Of a DNA stretch of 64,000 bases, positions 15,740-24,731 are shown piece after piece (within the stretch, counting starts at the first letter, position 1; each line of letters begins with the position of its first letter). The notes under the pieces were generated by a model, which worked only from the letters and a program-made list of their open reading frames with translations, was not told the DNA's origin and made no database searches. This stretch comes from Mucilaginibacter gotjawali. Lineage in GTDB: Bacteria; Bacteroidota; Bacteroidia; Sphingobacteriales; Sphingobacteriaceae. The stretch is from the NCBI RefSeq assembly GCF_002355435.1, contig NZ_AP017313.1:4898001-4962000 (forward strand). The letters run 5' to 3'. The position numbers and the translations under genes are program-made.

Positions 15740-16477
15740 CTACACGTTTTTTCCGTCGATTATTTTGAAAAACTCATCGCGGTAGGTATCACCAACGGGG
15801 ATGATCTTGTCGCCGATAAAAATACGGCTGCGCTCAATACTGTCTATCTTATTGATAGACACAATATATGATTTGTGTACCCTCATAAAATATTTAGTGG
15901 GTAACGCATCTTCCATCTTTTTCATATTCTGCAGGGTGATGATCCTTTCAGCAGCGGTAAAAATGGAGATATAATCTTTCAAACCTTCAATAAACAGGAT
16001 GTCGTTCAAATAGACTTTTTGAATTTTGTGTTCGGTTTTAACAAAAATAAAATCACTCAAAAACTCCTGCTGCGGTTTCTGCGGACTGCTTTCTGCAACG
16101 GCAACGGGTTTAGCAGCTGCGGGCTGCAAAACGGCCTGGGCTTTTTGTACAGCCTTAAAAAACCTGTCGAAGGCTATCGGCTTTAACAAATAATCTATTA
16201 CATCCAGTTCATAGCCTTCCAGCGCGTATTGCGGGTAAGCAGTGGTTAATATTACCTTGGCTTTGCCGTTGGCTATCTTCAAAAATTGAATACCCGTAAG
16301 TTCAGGCATTTGCACATCCAAAAAAACAAGGTCGGCCTCTTTTTCCTGAACCAATGTTAAAGCCTCTATGGGGTTGGTTGTAGATTTTACCAAATGCAAA
16401 AAAGGTATTTTGGATATATAATCTTCCAATACATGCAGTGCTAAAGGCTCGTCATCAACTATTATACATCTGATCAT
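15740..16477 (-). CDS. LytTR-family response regulator, 245 aa
   Basis: The receiver domain has IIVDDEPLAL (acidic pocket), LVFLDVQMPELTG with the phospho-acceptor Asp near 55, TTAYPQYALEGYELDVIDYLLKPI with the switch Thr and Lys. An Ala/Pro/Gln linker (PAAAKPVAVAESSPQKPQ) leads to a LytTR DNA-binding domain with IFVKTEHKIQKVYLNDILFIEGLKDYI and MRVHKSYIVSINKI. It starts one base after the stop of the kinase gene, the usual LytS/LytR pairing. The likely target is the divergent ABC transporter operon. Confidence 0.92.
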   Translation of the reverse strand: MIRCIIVDDEPLALHVLEDYISKIPFLHLVKSTTNPIEALTLVQEKEADLVFLDVQMPELTGIQFLKIANGKAKVILTTAYPQYALEGYELDVIDYLLKPIAFDRFFKAVQKAQAVLQPAAAKPVAVAESSPQKPQQEFLSDFIFVKTEHKIQKVYLNDILFIEGLKDYISIFTAAERIITLQNMKKMEDALPTKYFMRVHKSYIVSINKIDSIERSRIFIGDKIIPVGDTYRDEFFKIIDGKNV

Positions 16478-16478
16478 G

Positions 16479-17491
16479 CTATAAAACTAATGATAATTCA
16501 ACAGTGTAAGTTTTTTCTTCATCCTGGATCTCCAGGTTATATTTGCCCGGGTAAAGCAGATTAAGCCTCCGTTTTACGTTATTCAACCCTATTCCGCCGG
16601 AGGCATCAACATTATTGTTGTGTTTTTTATTTTGGATGTATAAATGCAGGTGCGCATCGTCAACATCTATCAATAACCGGATGGGGGTAAGCGGATTATT
16701 GGCAACCCCGTGTTTAAAGGCATTTTCAATGAACGTGATCAAAAGCAAAGGTACAATCTGCTGGCCATCTACCGTGCCTGATATTTTATAATCAATATAT
16801 GCTTTGCCGGCAAACCTTATTTTTTGGAGGTCGATGTAATTCTGTAAATATTGCAGTTCTTTTTCCAGATCGACTTTGTTGTCATTACACTCATAAAGCA
16901 TATACCGCATAATTTCGGATAACTTTAATATGGCCTCGGGTGTAGTTTCGGATCGCTGATAAGCCAGCGAATAAATGCTGTTTAATGAATTAAATAAAAA
17001 ATGCGGGTTGATCTGCGATTTCAGGAAAGCCAGTTCGGCGCTCAGGCGCTGGTTTTCAAGGTCCCTTTGTATTCGTTCATTTAAAAACCAGTCTATTGCA
17101 AACTTTAAAGCGGCGCTCATAATTAAAAAAAGCAAGCCTGTAAATATGGTCGCCAAAAAATATTCGCTAAAGCTTAGGATATGATGCTTATCGCGCATCA
17201 AAATGTTTTCTCTGAATATTAACGCTACGCCATATTTGCCCAACCCATAAACTACCAGGGTAATAATGATGGCAATAACGTAATAACCGTATTTTTTTTA
17301 TTTAAAAACTGGGGTATAAGTAACAGGTAGTTCAGGTAAAACAGGCTGATATTGATAACCGGATATAGCAAAAAGATGATCAGCTGATCGGTAACTGAAT
17401 ATTTCGCCCCGTTATGTGCAATAAATAAAAAAAACGCCATCAGGGCGAGCCAAATAAAGATATGCCAAAATATTTGCCAGCGTAGTTTCAT
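16479..17491 (-). CDS. LytS-type sensor histidine kinase, split by a frameshift in a T8 run
   Basis: Two minus-strand frames form one kinase. Codons from the ATG at 17491 give MKLRWQIFWHIFIWLALMAF and further membrane segments to LLIPQFLNKK. Adding one base to the run at 17292-17299 (A8 on the coding strand) joins YGYYVIAIIITLVVYGLGKYG and the rest. The cytoplasmic part has the His_kinase motif LKSQINPHFLFNSLNSIYSLA and an ATP-binding end LITFIENAFKHGV and GGIGLNNVKRRL. It would have about four membrane helices and phosphorylate the LytTR regulator encoded next. As written, the start of the catalytic part lacks its first membrane helices. Confidence 0.82.
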
Positions 17492-17588
17492 CAAATAAAA
17501 ATAATATTTTGAAAGTTGGTAAAGGTATATATTATATGTAGTTGTTTGAACTATCGATAAACTCCCTTTTATCCCCGACGAACGCCTT

Positions 17589-17603
17589 GTTGTTTAAAAC
17601 AAC
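17589..17603. promoter_or_regulatory. Palindrome in the divergent LytS / ABC transporter spacer
   Basis: GTTGTTT-A-AAACAAC is a perfect 7-base inverted repeat around one base. It lies in the 200-base spacer between the two-component genes and the transporter operon, so it is a reasonable operator candidate for either side. It does not match the direct-repeat form typical of LytTR sites. Confidence 0.35.
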
Positions 17604-17690
17604 GGTTCATCTATAATTACTGCCAGTTGGTCTAATACTTTTTAGCGGGTAAATTATTAGCGGTTTATTTGTATCATCAAATCACACACA

Positions 17691-17894
17691 ATGAAAAAGC
17701 TAATTACAAATTCAAACCCTTTTATATTACTGCTTGTTCCGGTATTATTTGCGTTGATTATGGGCGTTAGCTACCAGTTTCAGCAAAAAAGGGAATCCAT
17801 TGCCGGCACAACCGAACATGCTACATCGCTTTTTTATAAAAGCGTAAGCCTGGTAAAAACCGTTTGCGCTGTTGCCAAAGAAAAACTATGGTAA
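17691..17894 (+). CDS. Small single-pass membrane protein, 67 aa
   Basis: MKKLITNSNPFILLLVPVLF begins a membrane helix (about 9-28), followed by a polar tail with YQFQQKRESIAGTTEHATSL. No family is recognised. Its end overlaps the ATPase gene start (ATGGTAA), so it is translationally coupled to the transporter. A small accessory or sensor subunit of that ABC transporter is plausible. Confidence 0.65.
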   Translation: MKKLITNSNPFILLLVPVLFALIMGVSYQFQQKRESIAGTTEHATSLFYKSVSLVKTVCAVAKEKLW

Positions 17895-18787
17895 TCGCCA
17901 CCGATAAACTGACATTTAATTTCGGCGACCAAACAGTAGTTAAATCACTGTCACTACAAGTTCCGGAAGGTAGCATTTACGGATTCCTGGGACCAAACGG
18001 CGCCGGTAAAACCACCACTATCAAATTGCTGATGAACCTGTTGAAAACACAGCAGGGCTCTATCCATATATTCGACCTGGAGCTGAAAAGCAACCGGGTT
18101 AAAATACTTTCGCAAATTGGCTCGCTGATTGAGCAGCCAGCCATATACCTGCACATGAGCGGCAGGGAAAACCTGCTTAACCGGGCTTTACTGCTACAGG
18201 TACCCGAAAGCCGCGTTGAGGAAATGCTGAACCTTGTGCATTTAACCAATGCGGCACATAAAAAAGCGGGGCAATATTCGCTGGGCATGAAACAACGCCT
18301 GGGGATTGCTTTGGCGCTTTTGAGCGACCCTAAATTGCTGATCCTTGATGAACCCACCAACGGCCTCGATCCCAACGGCATCATAGAGATCCGTGAATTG
18401 CTGATCAAACTGGTTAACATACACCAAAAAACAGTTTTTATATCAAGCCACCTGCTCGGCGAAATTGAACGCATGGCCACCCACGTGGGCATTATTAACA
18501 ATGGCGAACTTTTATTCCAGGGAAGTATCAGCGAACTGCAAACCTTAAGCCAGCCATTGATCCAGGTGGAAACGGATAACACTGTGGATGCTGCCAACCT
18601 GTTAACCCGCCATAATTACGAGGTGACCGAGGTTACAGATAATTATTTTTTTGTGCCCTATACCAGCAAAAAACAAATGGGCGAAATGAATGCCTTACTG
18701 AATAAAAACGGCTATGCGGTTTACAGCATCAGCAAACAACAAAAAGACCTGGAGAAATTGTTTTTAGATATCACCCAAACTGCCTGA
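17888..18787 (+). CDS. ABC transporter ATP-binding protein (BcrA/lantibiotic-protection type), 299 aa
   Basis: The Walker A is GFLGPNGAGKTTTIKLL, the signature QYSLGMKQRLGIALALLSDPKLL and the Walker B LLILDEPTNGLDPNGI, with SSHLLGEIER as the switch histidine. The C-terminal domain is short, as in antibiotic-resistance and ABC-2 type importers or exporters. I start it at the ATG at 17888 (MVIATDKLTFNFG), because the longer frame lies inside the upstream small gene. It forms an operon with the permease 3 bases downstream. Control by the divergent LytTR system is inferred from position. Confidence 0.9.
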   Translation: MVIATDKLTFNFGDQTVVKSLSLQVPEGSIYGFLGPNGAGKTTTIKLLMNLLKTQQGSIHIFDLELKSNRVKILSQIGSLIEQPAIYLHMSGRENLLNRALLLQVPESRVEEMLNLVHLTNAAHKKAGQYSLGMKQRLGIALALLSDPKLLILDEPTNGLDPNGIIEIRELLIKLVNIHQKTVFISSHLLGEIERMATHVGIINNGELLFQGSISELQTLSQPLIQVETDNTVDAANLLTRHNYEVTEVTDNYFFVPYTSKKQMGEMNALLNKNGYAVYSISKQQKDLEKLFLDITQTA

Positions 18788-18790
18788 GCC

Positions 18791-19603
18791 ATGCAAGGAT
18801 TTATTTTATCATTCCGGTCTGAGTTTTATAAAACACGTAAGACGATGGCATTTTGGAGTGCTATTTTGCTACCATTGCTACTTTGTTTACTCTTATTGAT
18901 TGGCTTCTACAGCAAAAGCGATACGATGGCGAAAGAGCCAGGATATCTGTTGTGGCTACAATTTGCCGGCGCAATTTTGGGCATTATGGGATCATTGATT
19001 TTGCCGATGCTGATCGTATTCATTGCCTATTCCGTAAACAGTATTGAACATAAGGCTGATACCTGGAAAACATTATTCAGCCTGCCCATATCAAAGCTGT
19101 CCGTTTTTGCTGCAAAATATTTTTATGCCTTCTTTTTAGTTTTTTTATGCCTCGCCCTGTTCGTTCTTTTTACGCTGGGCTTTGGTAATTTACTTGGCGC
19201 TATAAAACCATCTTTAAGATTTACCGAGTACCGTATAGAAGTTATTTTAACAAAAGTTTATTTTAAGCTTTTCCTTTCGTCACTTGGAATTTTGTCGATA
19301 CAATTTTTATTAAGCCTGCTATTCCGCGATTTTTTAAAGCCGATGGGGATCGGGTTTATCTGTACCATTACCGGGGTTCTTTTAGCCGGGAACCATTGGA
19401 AACATGCCTATTGGTTTCCCTATTCGCACCCTATGCTGGCGATACAGGCGTTATTGGATGGCAGCCATGCTAAACCGGGCCCGGCGGGTATGCCAGTAAT
19501 TGAGATTGACATTTTTTCAAAAGAAATAATCATAAGCCTCACCATCGCTGTCGCTGTTTTTATTGCAGGTTATTTTATTGTGCTGAAAAAGAGTGTGAAG
19601 TAG
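18791..19603 (+). CDS. ABC-2 type permease, lantibiotic-immunity-like, 270 aa
   Basis: The protein has about six membrane segments, among them FWSAILLPLLLCLLLLIGFY, FAGAILGIMGSLILPMLIVF and a last helix IISLTIAVAVFIAGYFIVL. The N-terminal LSFRSEFYKTRKTMAFW and TWKTLFSLPISKLSVFAAKY match the BcrB/MutG-like ABC-2 permeases. It probably pairs with the ATPase encoded 3 bases upstream, and may protect the membrane from peptide antibiotics or move a lipid-type substrate. The substrate is not shown by sequence. Confidence 0.85.
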   Translation: MQGFILSFRSEFYKTRKTMAFWSAILLPLLLCLLLLIGFYSKSDTMAKEPGYLLWLQFAGAILGIMGSLILPMLIVFIAYSVNSIEHKADTWKTLFSLPISKLSVFAAKYFYAFFLVFLCLALFVLFTLGFGNLLGAIKPSLRFTEYRIEVILTKVYFKLFLSSLGILSIQFLLSLLFRDFLKPMGIGFICTITGVLLAGNHWKHAYWFPYSHPMLAIQALLDGSHAKPGPAGMPVIEIDIFSKEIIISLTIAVAVFIAGYFIVLKKSVK

Positions 19604-19698
19604 GGGAAGTCCGAAAGTCGGGAAAGTCAGTAAAATCCGAAAGAAAAAATTCGGCGTTGATTTCTAATTTCTAATCTCCAGTTTCTAATCTCTAACCC

Positions 19699-21051
19699 CT
19701 ACCTCACCGGTTTCGGAAACACCGGCAAACTCTCGTGCCCATCCGCGTCAACGGATTGTACCGCAAAAAGGTAATTATCTTTTGAATAAGCCAGCGTTGT
19801 GGTGATATCTGTTACAAAATATTTCTTCTCCCAAAATGGACTAATGGTTTCGCGCATTAATACATAATAACCCGCCGGCTTTTTGCCGGTTTTTGGAGCC
19901 TCCCATTTTAGGGTGGTTTTATTGGTTAAGCCGCTGGTTACCATACCGACATTTTGTGGTTCGGCGGGTGCGCTGGCAAGGTTAGCCAGAACGGAAAGAT
20001 TCATCCGCGCTACTTTTTGCACATAGTTGTAATCCACAAAATCGGGCAGGTCGCCATAATCAATTCCATTTTCTGCGCGGATGTCCTGGTGCTGGCGGGT
20101 AAAATCTTCGTTCATTTCGGTAAAGCGCACTGCTGTAAAGCCTTGTAACAGGAATGAAACATGGTCGCCGCCGCGCAGGTAACGGTCGCGGCGGTAGATG
20201 AGTTTTACATCCAGCTGGTCGACATAACGCTCGCCGGTTTCTTTCACATACCTTGCCAACTCTCTAGATGGGCTGTCGTTTTCTCCGCCTAAAGCAATCA
20301 GGGAGGCTACGTCTTTTTGATTGCCGGCGGCTACGGAGGGAACGCCTTCGCTGAATACCCTTACGCTGCGGTTATCTTTTAAATCCGTTTCCATACCGTG
20401 GGTATTACCTACAATATCATTGTTCAGCATGGCGTCTACGTTCCAGTTCTCCGCTTTAGCCCGTTTGGCCACATTGGTTGAGCCATACAGGCCCTGCTCC
20501 TCGCCTACTACCGACATGAAAATAATAGTCGCAGGGAATGAGCTTTTCGCCATCACCCGCGCCAGTTCCATTGATACGGCCGTACCCGAAGCATCATCAT
20601 TTGCCCCCGGCTCAACGGCATTCGGGTTCATCACATCGGTTACGCGGGAATCATAGTGACCGGAAACGATATAGACGCGGGTATCTTTAGGGTCGGTTCC
20701 TTTTAAAATAGCCAGCACATTTTTAAGATGCACAGCTTTATCAACCCTTTCGCTTTTAGGCTGGGTAAACGTATCAAACTGCACGGTCATCCTGCCGCCA
20801 GATTCCTTTGCATATCTTTCATATTCGGATTTTATCCAATTGCGGGCCGCGCCACTACCTTCGGTGGTACTGGTGGTATCGCTTAAAGTATGCCTGGATT
20901 TAAAACTCACCAGTTTGCGCACAATCGCCTCAATATTTTTGAAGGAAACTTCATCAACCATTTGCTTAATAGCCGGATCCTGCTTGATGGTGGTTTGGGC
21001 GTTTCCCTGTAAAATAAGAAATATAGGGATAAAAAATATCAAATTTTTCAT
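19699..21051 (-). CDS. Secreted M28 aminopeptidase with C-terminal FnIII-like domain, 450 aa
   Basis: Starting at the ATG at 21051 gives a clean signal peptide MKNLIFFIPIFLILQGNAQ; a longer frame upstream runs through a palindromic repeat and is rejected. Zinc-ligand motifs of peptidase family M28 are present: VSGHYDSR, GANDDASG, VVGEEQGLYGS and LNNDIVG, with GGDHVSFLL later. The last 90 residues (NVGMVTSGLTNKTTLKWEAP to the end) look like a fibronectin type III domain. It is probably periplasmic or exported. Two more M28 enzymes are in this window. Confidence 0.9.
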   Translation of the reverse strand: MKNLIFFIPIFLILQGNAQTTIKQDPAIKQMVDEVSFKNIEAIVRKLVSFKSRHTLSDTTSTTEGSGAARNWIKSEYERYAKESGGRMTVQFDTFTQPKSERVDKAVHLKNVLAILKGTDPKDTRVYIVSGHYDSRVTDVMNPNAVEPGANDDASGTAVSMELARVMAKSSFPATIIFMSVVGEEQGLYGSTNVAKRAKAENWNVDAMLNNDIVGNTHGMETDLKDNRSVRVFSEGVPSVAAGNQKDVASLIALGGENDSPSRELARYVKETGERYVDQLDVKLIYRRDRYLRGGDHVSFLLQGFTAVRFTEMNEDFTRQHQDIRAENGIDYGDLPDFVDYNYVQKVARMNLSVLANLASAPAEPQNVGMVTSGLTNKTTLKWEAPKTGKKPAGYYVLMRETISPFWEKKYFVTDITTTLAYSKDNYLFAVQSVDADGHESLPVFPKPVR

Positions 21052-21069
21052 ATTTCCGAGCCTTATGCA

Positions 21070-21141
21070 GAGACGCGATGCATCGCGTCTCAACGACGTT
21101 TTTGACAAACCTATTTTTCAAAGACGCGATGCATCGCGTCT
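21070..21141. repeat. Two copies of a 20-base perfect palindrome
   Basis: AGACGCGATGCATCGCGTCT occurs at 21071-21090 and 21122-21141, with similar flanking bases (ACGTTTT-like). Both lie in the 100-base gap between the UvrD-like gene and the M28 gene, both minus-strand. Each copy can form a long hairpin. The near-tandem arrangement points to a REP-type family. Confidence 0.8.
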
Positions 21142-21151
21142 CTACCACGTT

Positions 21152-24100
21152 TTAACCAATATCTTCTTCCTCCTGCATCACTCCGCCCACCTGTTTAAAA
21201 TTACTTCGCACAAAATGGCACCAGTCACATTCCTTTTTACCGCAGCCTGTATTAAAATCGTGGGCCAGTATTTTTTGGTAAACGGTTTTTATCTGCTCCG
21301 TTACCGTATCCGTATCTTCCGGCGTTATCACTATCTTTTCTTTATGATATTCACCTTCGCTCACCGGTTCAACAAAATCAAATATTGTACTTACCACTTC
21401 CCAATCGAGTGAGCGGTCGTTATCAATCAAAATTTTATAAAATACCGCCTGGCGCCAGTAATCGCCACCGTTTGGATTATCATCATCCGGCCTTTTGAAT
21501 TTATCTTTTGCGTTCTTCAGCTTACCGGTTTTATAATCTACTACCGTTACCTCTTTACCTACAAACTCCACTTTGTCCAAATTCCCTTTTATCGGCACGC
21601 CCTCAACTTCCACATTTTTGATGCCGCGTTCGGTAACGGCTATCTTATTCCAAACCTCAATATTCTGGTTATAATAAGCCGGCAATATTTTTTCGCCGTA
21701 ATCCAGGCGCAATTTAAAATCCTCTTTGGTAAATGAATCGCGGTTGCGGTACATGTACCAGCGGAATTCTTTCATAAAATCCTCTGTCAGCGGGAATTCG
21801 TTGCCGTCATCTTTAAGCAGTTTGAATGCCTTGTTTAATGCCCAGTGTACGGCCTGCCCAAACGTTGCCGATGGGCTTTTACCCGATGGTACCCTGATTA
21901 AACATTGAAAATAAAAGCGCAGCGGACAATCCAAATAATTGCTCAAATGCGTTACCGAAAGGGTATAATCCTGCAGCAACTGGTTGATATAATTCTTGTC
22001 GAGCAGTTCAACCTTTGGCTGGATGGTTTCGGTAAACTGGATGGCCAGGAAATCTATCATCGTATCCTCGCTAACTTTAGGATGTTTTAATTGCAAATGG
22101 GTATCGGCCAAAATTTCGCCTACAAACTGCGAGGCTTCCTGCTCCCTGCCATTTTTGTCGTGGCCTGCATACGAGATGGAAAGGTACTGTTTCGCCCGCG
22201 TTATGGCCACATAAAACAAACGGCGCGATTCTTCCTTTTGTGCAATTTCATCATCCGGCGCCTGGGTTAAGGTATCCGGGTAACTAAAGCCGTAGCTACG
22301 GCCTTTTCCATCCCAGATCTTTTTGCTGCACCCGATCAGGAATACATGTTCAAACTCCAGCCCTTTTGAGCCGTGGGCAGTTAAAAAATTAATGCCATTG
22401 TCTGAATAGATCACCTGGTTCAACGCCAGCCTGATCTTGTTTTCCTGCATCAGTTTGATAGTGTCGATCAGTTTTGCCAGGCTGATCTCAGGGTCTTTCC
22501 GGCTTTCATCTTTGATAAAATCAAAAAAGTTGGTGAGCACCTGCATGTACCAGCCTTTATCGGGCTGCTCCATGATATATTTGAGGATGCCCATTTTGGC
22601 GATCAATTGCTGGAACAATTGCTGGAGCGTATTGCTGGCCGAATAGGTTAGCAGGTAATCAATGTCGCTTACCAAAAATTTCATCCCATGGTGCTGCGCC
22701 TCGTCAAATAAACCAGCTTGCACGGGCATTTTCATCCGGCTAATAAAATCGCGCAAAGATGTTTTCGGGTCGTTGTTCCTGGCAGTGGCATAATTTTCTT
22801 TTGCTACCGCGACACTTGCTTTGGCGATCTCGATCGGCGGAATATTGAAGAAATCATAATGCATGATCTCAAACAGCAACTCATCACCGCTATAAGGCGA
22901 ATCCATTTCCATGGCGAGGTAACGCAATATATTGATGATCTTTTCGCCAAAGGGCAGGGTAAAAATATCGATCTTCCGTTTGGTGTTTACAGCGATATGC
23001 TGGTTATCCAGGTATTGCAAAAGCTCCTCCACCTGGCTGTGGTTGCGGTAGATCACCGCAATCTCGCCGGGCTCGGTACCTTTTGCAAGCAGGTTTTTTA
23101 TTTGCTGCGCGATATCTGCCAGCTCCTGTGCGGGGTTCTCGTATTCGCAGATCACTGGCTCAACCACCAGGCTATCAAACCTGGGGTGCGACGCTTTCAA
23201 GTTTTTGTCCAGTTCCAGCTGCCGGGTTAAACGTTCCCGGTTATTTTCGATCAGCGCCTTTGAAATATCAAGGATCTGTTGGTTTGAACGATAGTTTTGT
23301 TTTAAAACGACGGTTTTTAAACTCTTTGAATAATCACCTGCAAAATCAAGGATATTCTTCATGTTCGCCCCCTGGAATTTGAAGATCGATTGATCGTCAT
23401 CGCCCACCACAAATACATTGGGGGTATCCCAGTAATTCAGCATAAATTTCAGCAGGTCGTTTTGCGAACCGCTGGTATCCTGGAACTCATCCACCAAAAT
23501 ATACTGATAACGTTCCTGGTAACGGCGCAGCAATTCTTCATTTTCACGGAAGGCTTTTAAAACCCACAGGATCATGTCGTCATAATCATAGCGGTTATTG
23601 GCCTTCATCTTCGCATCAAAATTGCGGTACTCGGCAACGGCGGCCAGCAGTTTTTTCATCTGCTCGTGCACTTTGTCGATATCCTTTTGCTTGGGGTCGC
23701 CGATCTTTATTCCGGCCTTTGGGTTTGCCCGTTTATAAATATATTTCTCGCGGTTGGGCAAATCGTCCAAATATTCCTTTACTGCCGTAATAAAAGCGGC
23801 TTCATCCCATCCCTCTTTTTTCATATCCGAAAAAAGGCTCTTCAGGTTGGGTGCATCGTAATAGATCTCACCGGTAAAGCGCTTCAGCACATGATCATTT
23901 GGAAATTCATCCACCAACTCCCTGAAAAATATCGCCGATTCCAGGTCGGATAAAGGGTCAAGGCTCAGTTTGCCAAAATAATCCAGGTTCTCCTGGATGA
24001 TCTCATTGCAAAAGGCATGGAAAGTATAAATATTCACCCGGTAAGCATCCGGCCCGATAAAATCGAACAGCCGCTTGCGCATGGCTACAGCGCCCGCATC

Positions 24101-24319
24101 GGTATAGGTGAGGCATAAAATTTCGTTGGCATTGGCGTCGGTCTCGGTCAAGATCTTACCGATCCGGGCAGCCAGTATCTGCGTTTTACCAGTCCCCGGC
24201 CCGGCAATCACCAAAACAGGGCCATCCATCTGGTTAACGGCGGCCAGTTGTTCGGGGTTGAGCAGGGCAAGCGCTTCTTTGAATTTTTCGTTGTATTTGT
24301 GGGGGGAAGATGTTTGCAT
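21152..24319 (-). CDS. UvrD/PcrA-family helicase with C-terminal PD-(D/E)xK nuclease, 1055 aa
   Basis: The SF1 helicase motor starts with LNPEQLAAVNQMDGPVLVIA and Walker A AGPGTGKT. It continues with ILVDEFQDTSGSQ, VVGDDDQSIFKFQGA, VVLKQNYRSNQQIL, LTAHGSKGLEFEHVF and RRLFYVAITRAKQYL. The C-terminal nuclease has the motif VTVVDYKTGKLK. Four cysteines (in LDCPLRFYF and CGKKECDWC near the end) match the AddB-type iron-sulfur staple. It is probably a DNA repair helicase-nuclease. I start at the ATG at 24319, not the TTG two codons earlier. No AddA/AddB partner is adjacent. Confidence 0.9.
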   Translation of the reverse strand: MQTSSPHKYNEKFKEALALLNPEQLAAVNQMDGPVLVIAGPGTGKTQILAARIGKILTETDANANEILCLTYTDAGAVAMRKRLFDFIGPDAYRVNIYTFHAFCNEIIQENLDYFGKLSLDPLSDLESAIFFRELVDEFPNDHVLKRFTGEIYYDAPNLKSLFSDMKKEGWDEAAFITAVKEYLDDLPNREKYIYKRANPKAGIKIGDPKQKDIDKVHEQMKKLLAAVAEYRNFDAKMKANNRYDYDDMILWVLKAFRENEELLRRYQERYQYILVDEFQDTSGSQNDLLKFMLNYWDTPNVFVVGDDDQSIFKFQGANMKNILDFAGDYSKSLKTVVLKQNYRSNQQILDISKALIENNRERLTRQLELDKNLKASHPRFDSLVVEPVICEYENPAQELADIAQQIKNLLAKGTEPGEIAVIYRNHSQVEELLQYLDNQHIAVNTKRKIDIFTLPFGEKIINILRYLAMEMDSPYSGDELLFEIMHYDFFNIPPIEIAKASVAVAKENYATARNNDPKTSLRDFISRMKMPVQAGLFDEAQHHGMKFLVSDIDYLLTYSASNTLQQLFQQLIAKMGILKYIMEQPDKGWYMQVLTNFFDFIKDESRKDPEISLAKLIDTIKLMQENKIRLALNQVIYSDNGINFLTAHGSKGLEFEHVFLIGCSKKIWDGKGRSYGFSYPDTLTQAPDDEIAQKEESRRLFYVAITRAKQYLSISYAGHDKNGREQEASQFVGEILADTHLQLKHPKVSEDTMIDFLAIQFTETIQPKVELLDKNYINQLLQDYTLSVTHLSNYLDCPLRFYFQCLIRVPSGKSPSATFGQAVHWALNKAFKLLKDDGNEFPLTEDFMKEFRWYMYRNRDSFTKEDFKLRLDYGEKILPAYYNQNIEVWNKIAVTERGIKNVEVEGVPIKGNLDKVEFVGKEVTVVDYKTGKLKNAKDKFKRPDDDNPNGGDYWRQAVFYKILIDNDRSLDWEVVSTIFDFVEPVSEGEYHKEKIVITPEDTDTVTEQIKTVYQKILAHDFNTGCGKKECDWCHFVRSNFKQVGGVMQEEEDIG

Positions 24320-24403
24320 GTACAAACAAATTTACAAATTAATAAGAGGATAAGCGTCTGTATAAAATGAAAGTGCGTTCATATTAAAACAAAAAATTAA
24401 ATG

Positions 24404-24411
24404 TAAATTTG
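24404..24411 (+). promoter_or_regulatory. -7 element directly before hicB
   Basis: TAAATTTG matches TAnnTTTG and ends 4 bases before the ATG at 24416. If used, transcription would begin at or next to the start codon, giving a leaderless or nearly leaderless mRNA. Confidence 0.45.
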
Positions 24412-24415
24412 AGAT

Positions 24416-24622
24416 ATGAATGAAGTATTTTTCTTAATAGAGGAGGCTTTAGAAGGAGGCTATATCGCCAAAGCCATCGGCGAATCTATATTTACTGAAG
24501 CTGAAACAATGGATGAATTGAAAACCAACATCCGAGAGGCAGTCCACTGCCATTTTGATGACGACAAATTACCTAAGATCATCCGCTTGCATTTGGTTAA
24601 AGAAGAAGTTATTGCCGTGTAA
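24416..24622 (+). CDS. hicB: HicB-like antitoxin, short form, 68 aa
   Basis: The protein has the HicB partial RNase-H-like fold: MNEVFFLIEEALEGGYIAKAIGES, then FTEAETMDELKTNIREAVHCHFDDDKLP. It is the short form without a C-terminal DNA-binding helix-turn-helix. It precedes a HicA gene by 109 bases, giving the antitoxin-first order. HicB binds and blocks the HicA RNase. Autoregulation is uncertain, because the DNA-binding part is absent. Confidence 0.82.
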   Translation: MNEVFFLIEEALEGGYIAKAIGESIFTEAETMDELKTNIREAVHCHFDDDKLPKIIRLHLVKEEVIAV

Positions 24623-24731
24623 GCAACTGATAGTCAACACAACTCTCTTTGTCGTTTATTCACAGCTACAAAAATCACATATTTACAAGAACCGGAAATA
24701 TTGATTTTACTGCTGCAATAAATATACTACC

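Noticed and set aside
21052..21108. N-terminal extension of the M28 peptidase
   Set aside because: It runs through a 20-base palindrome and would hide the clean signal peptide that begins at 21051.
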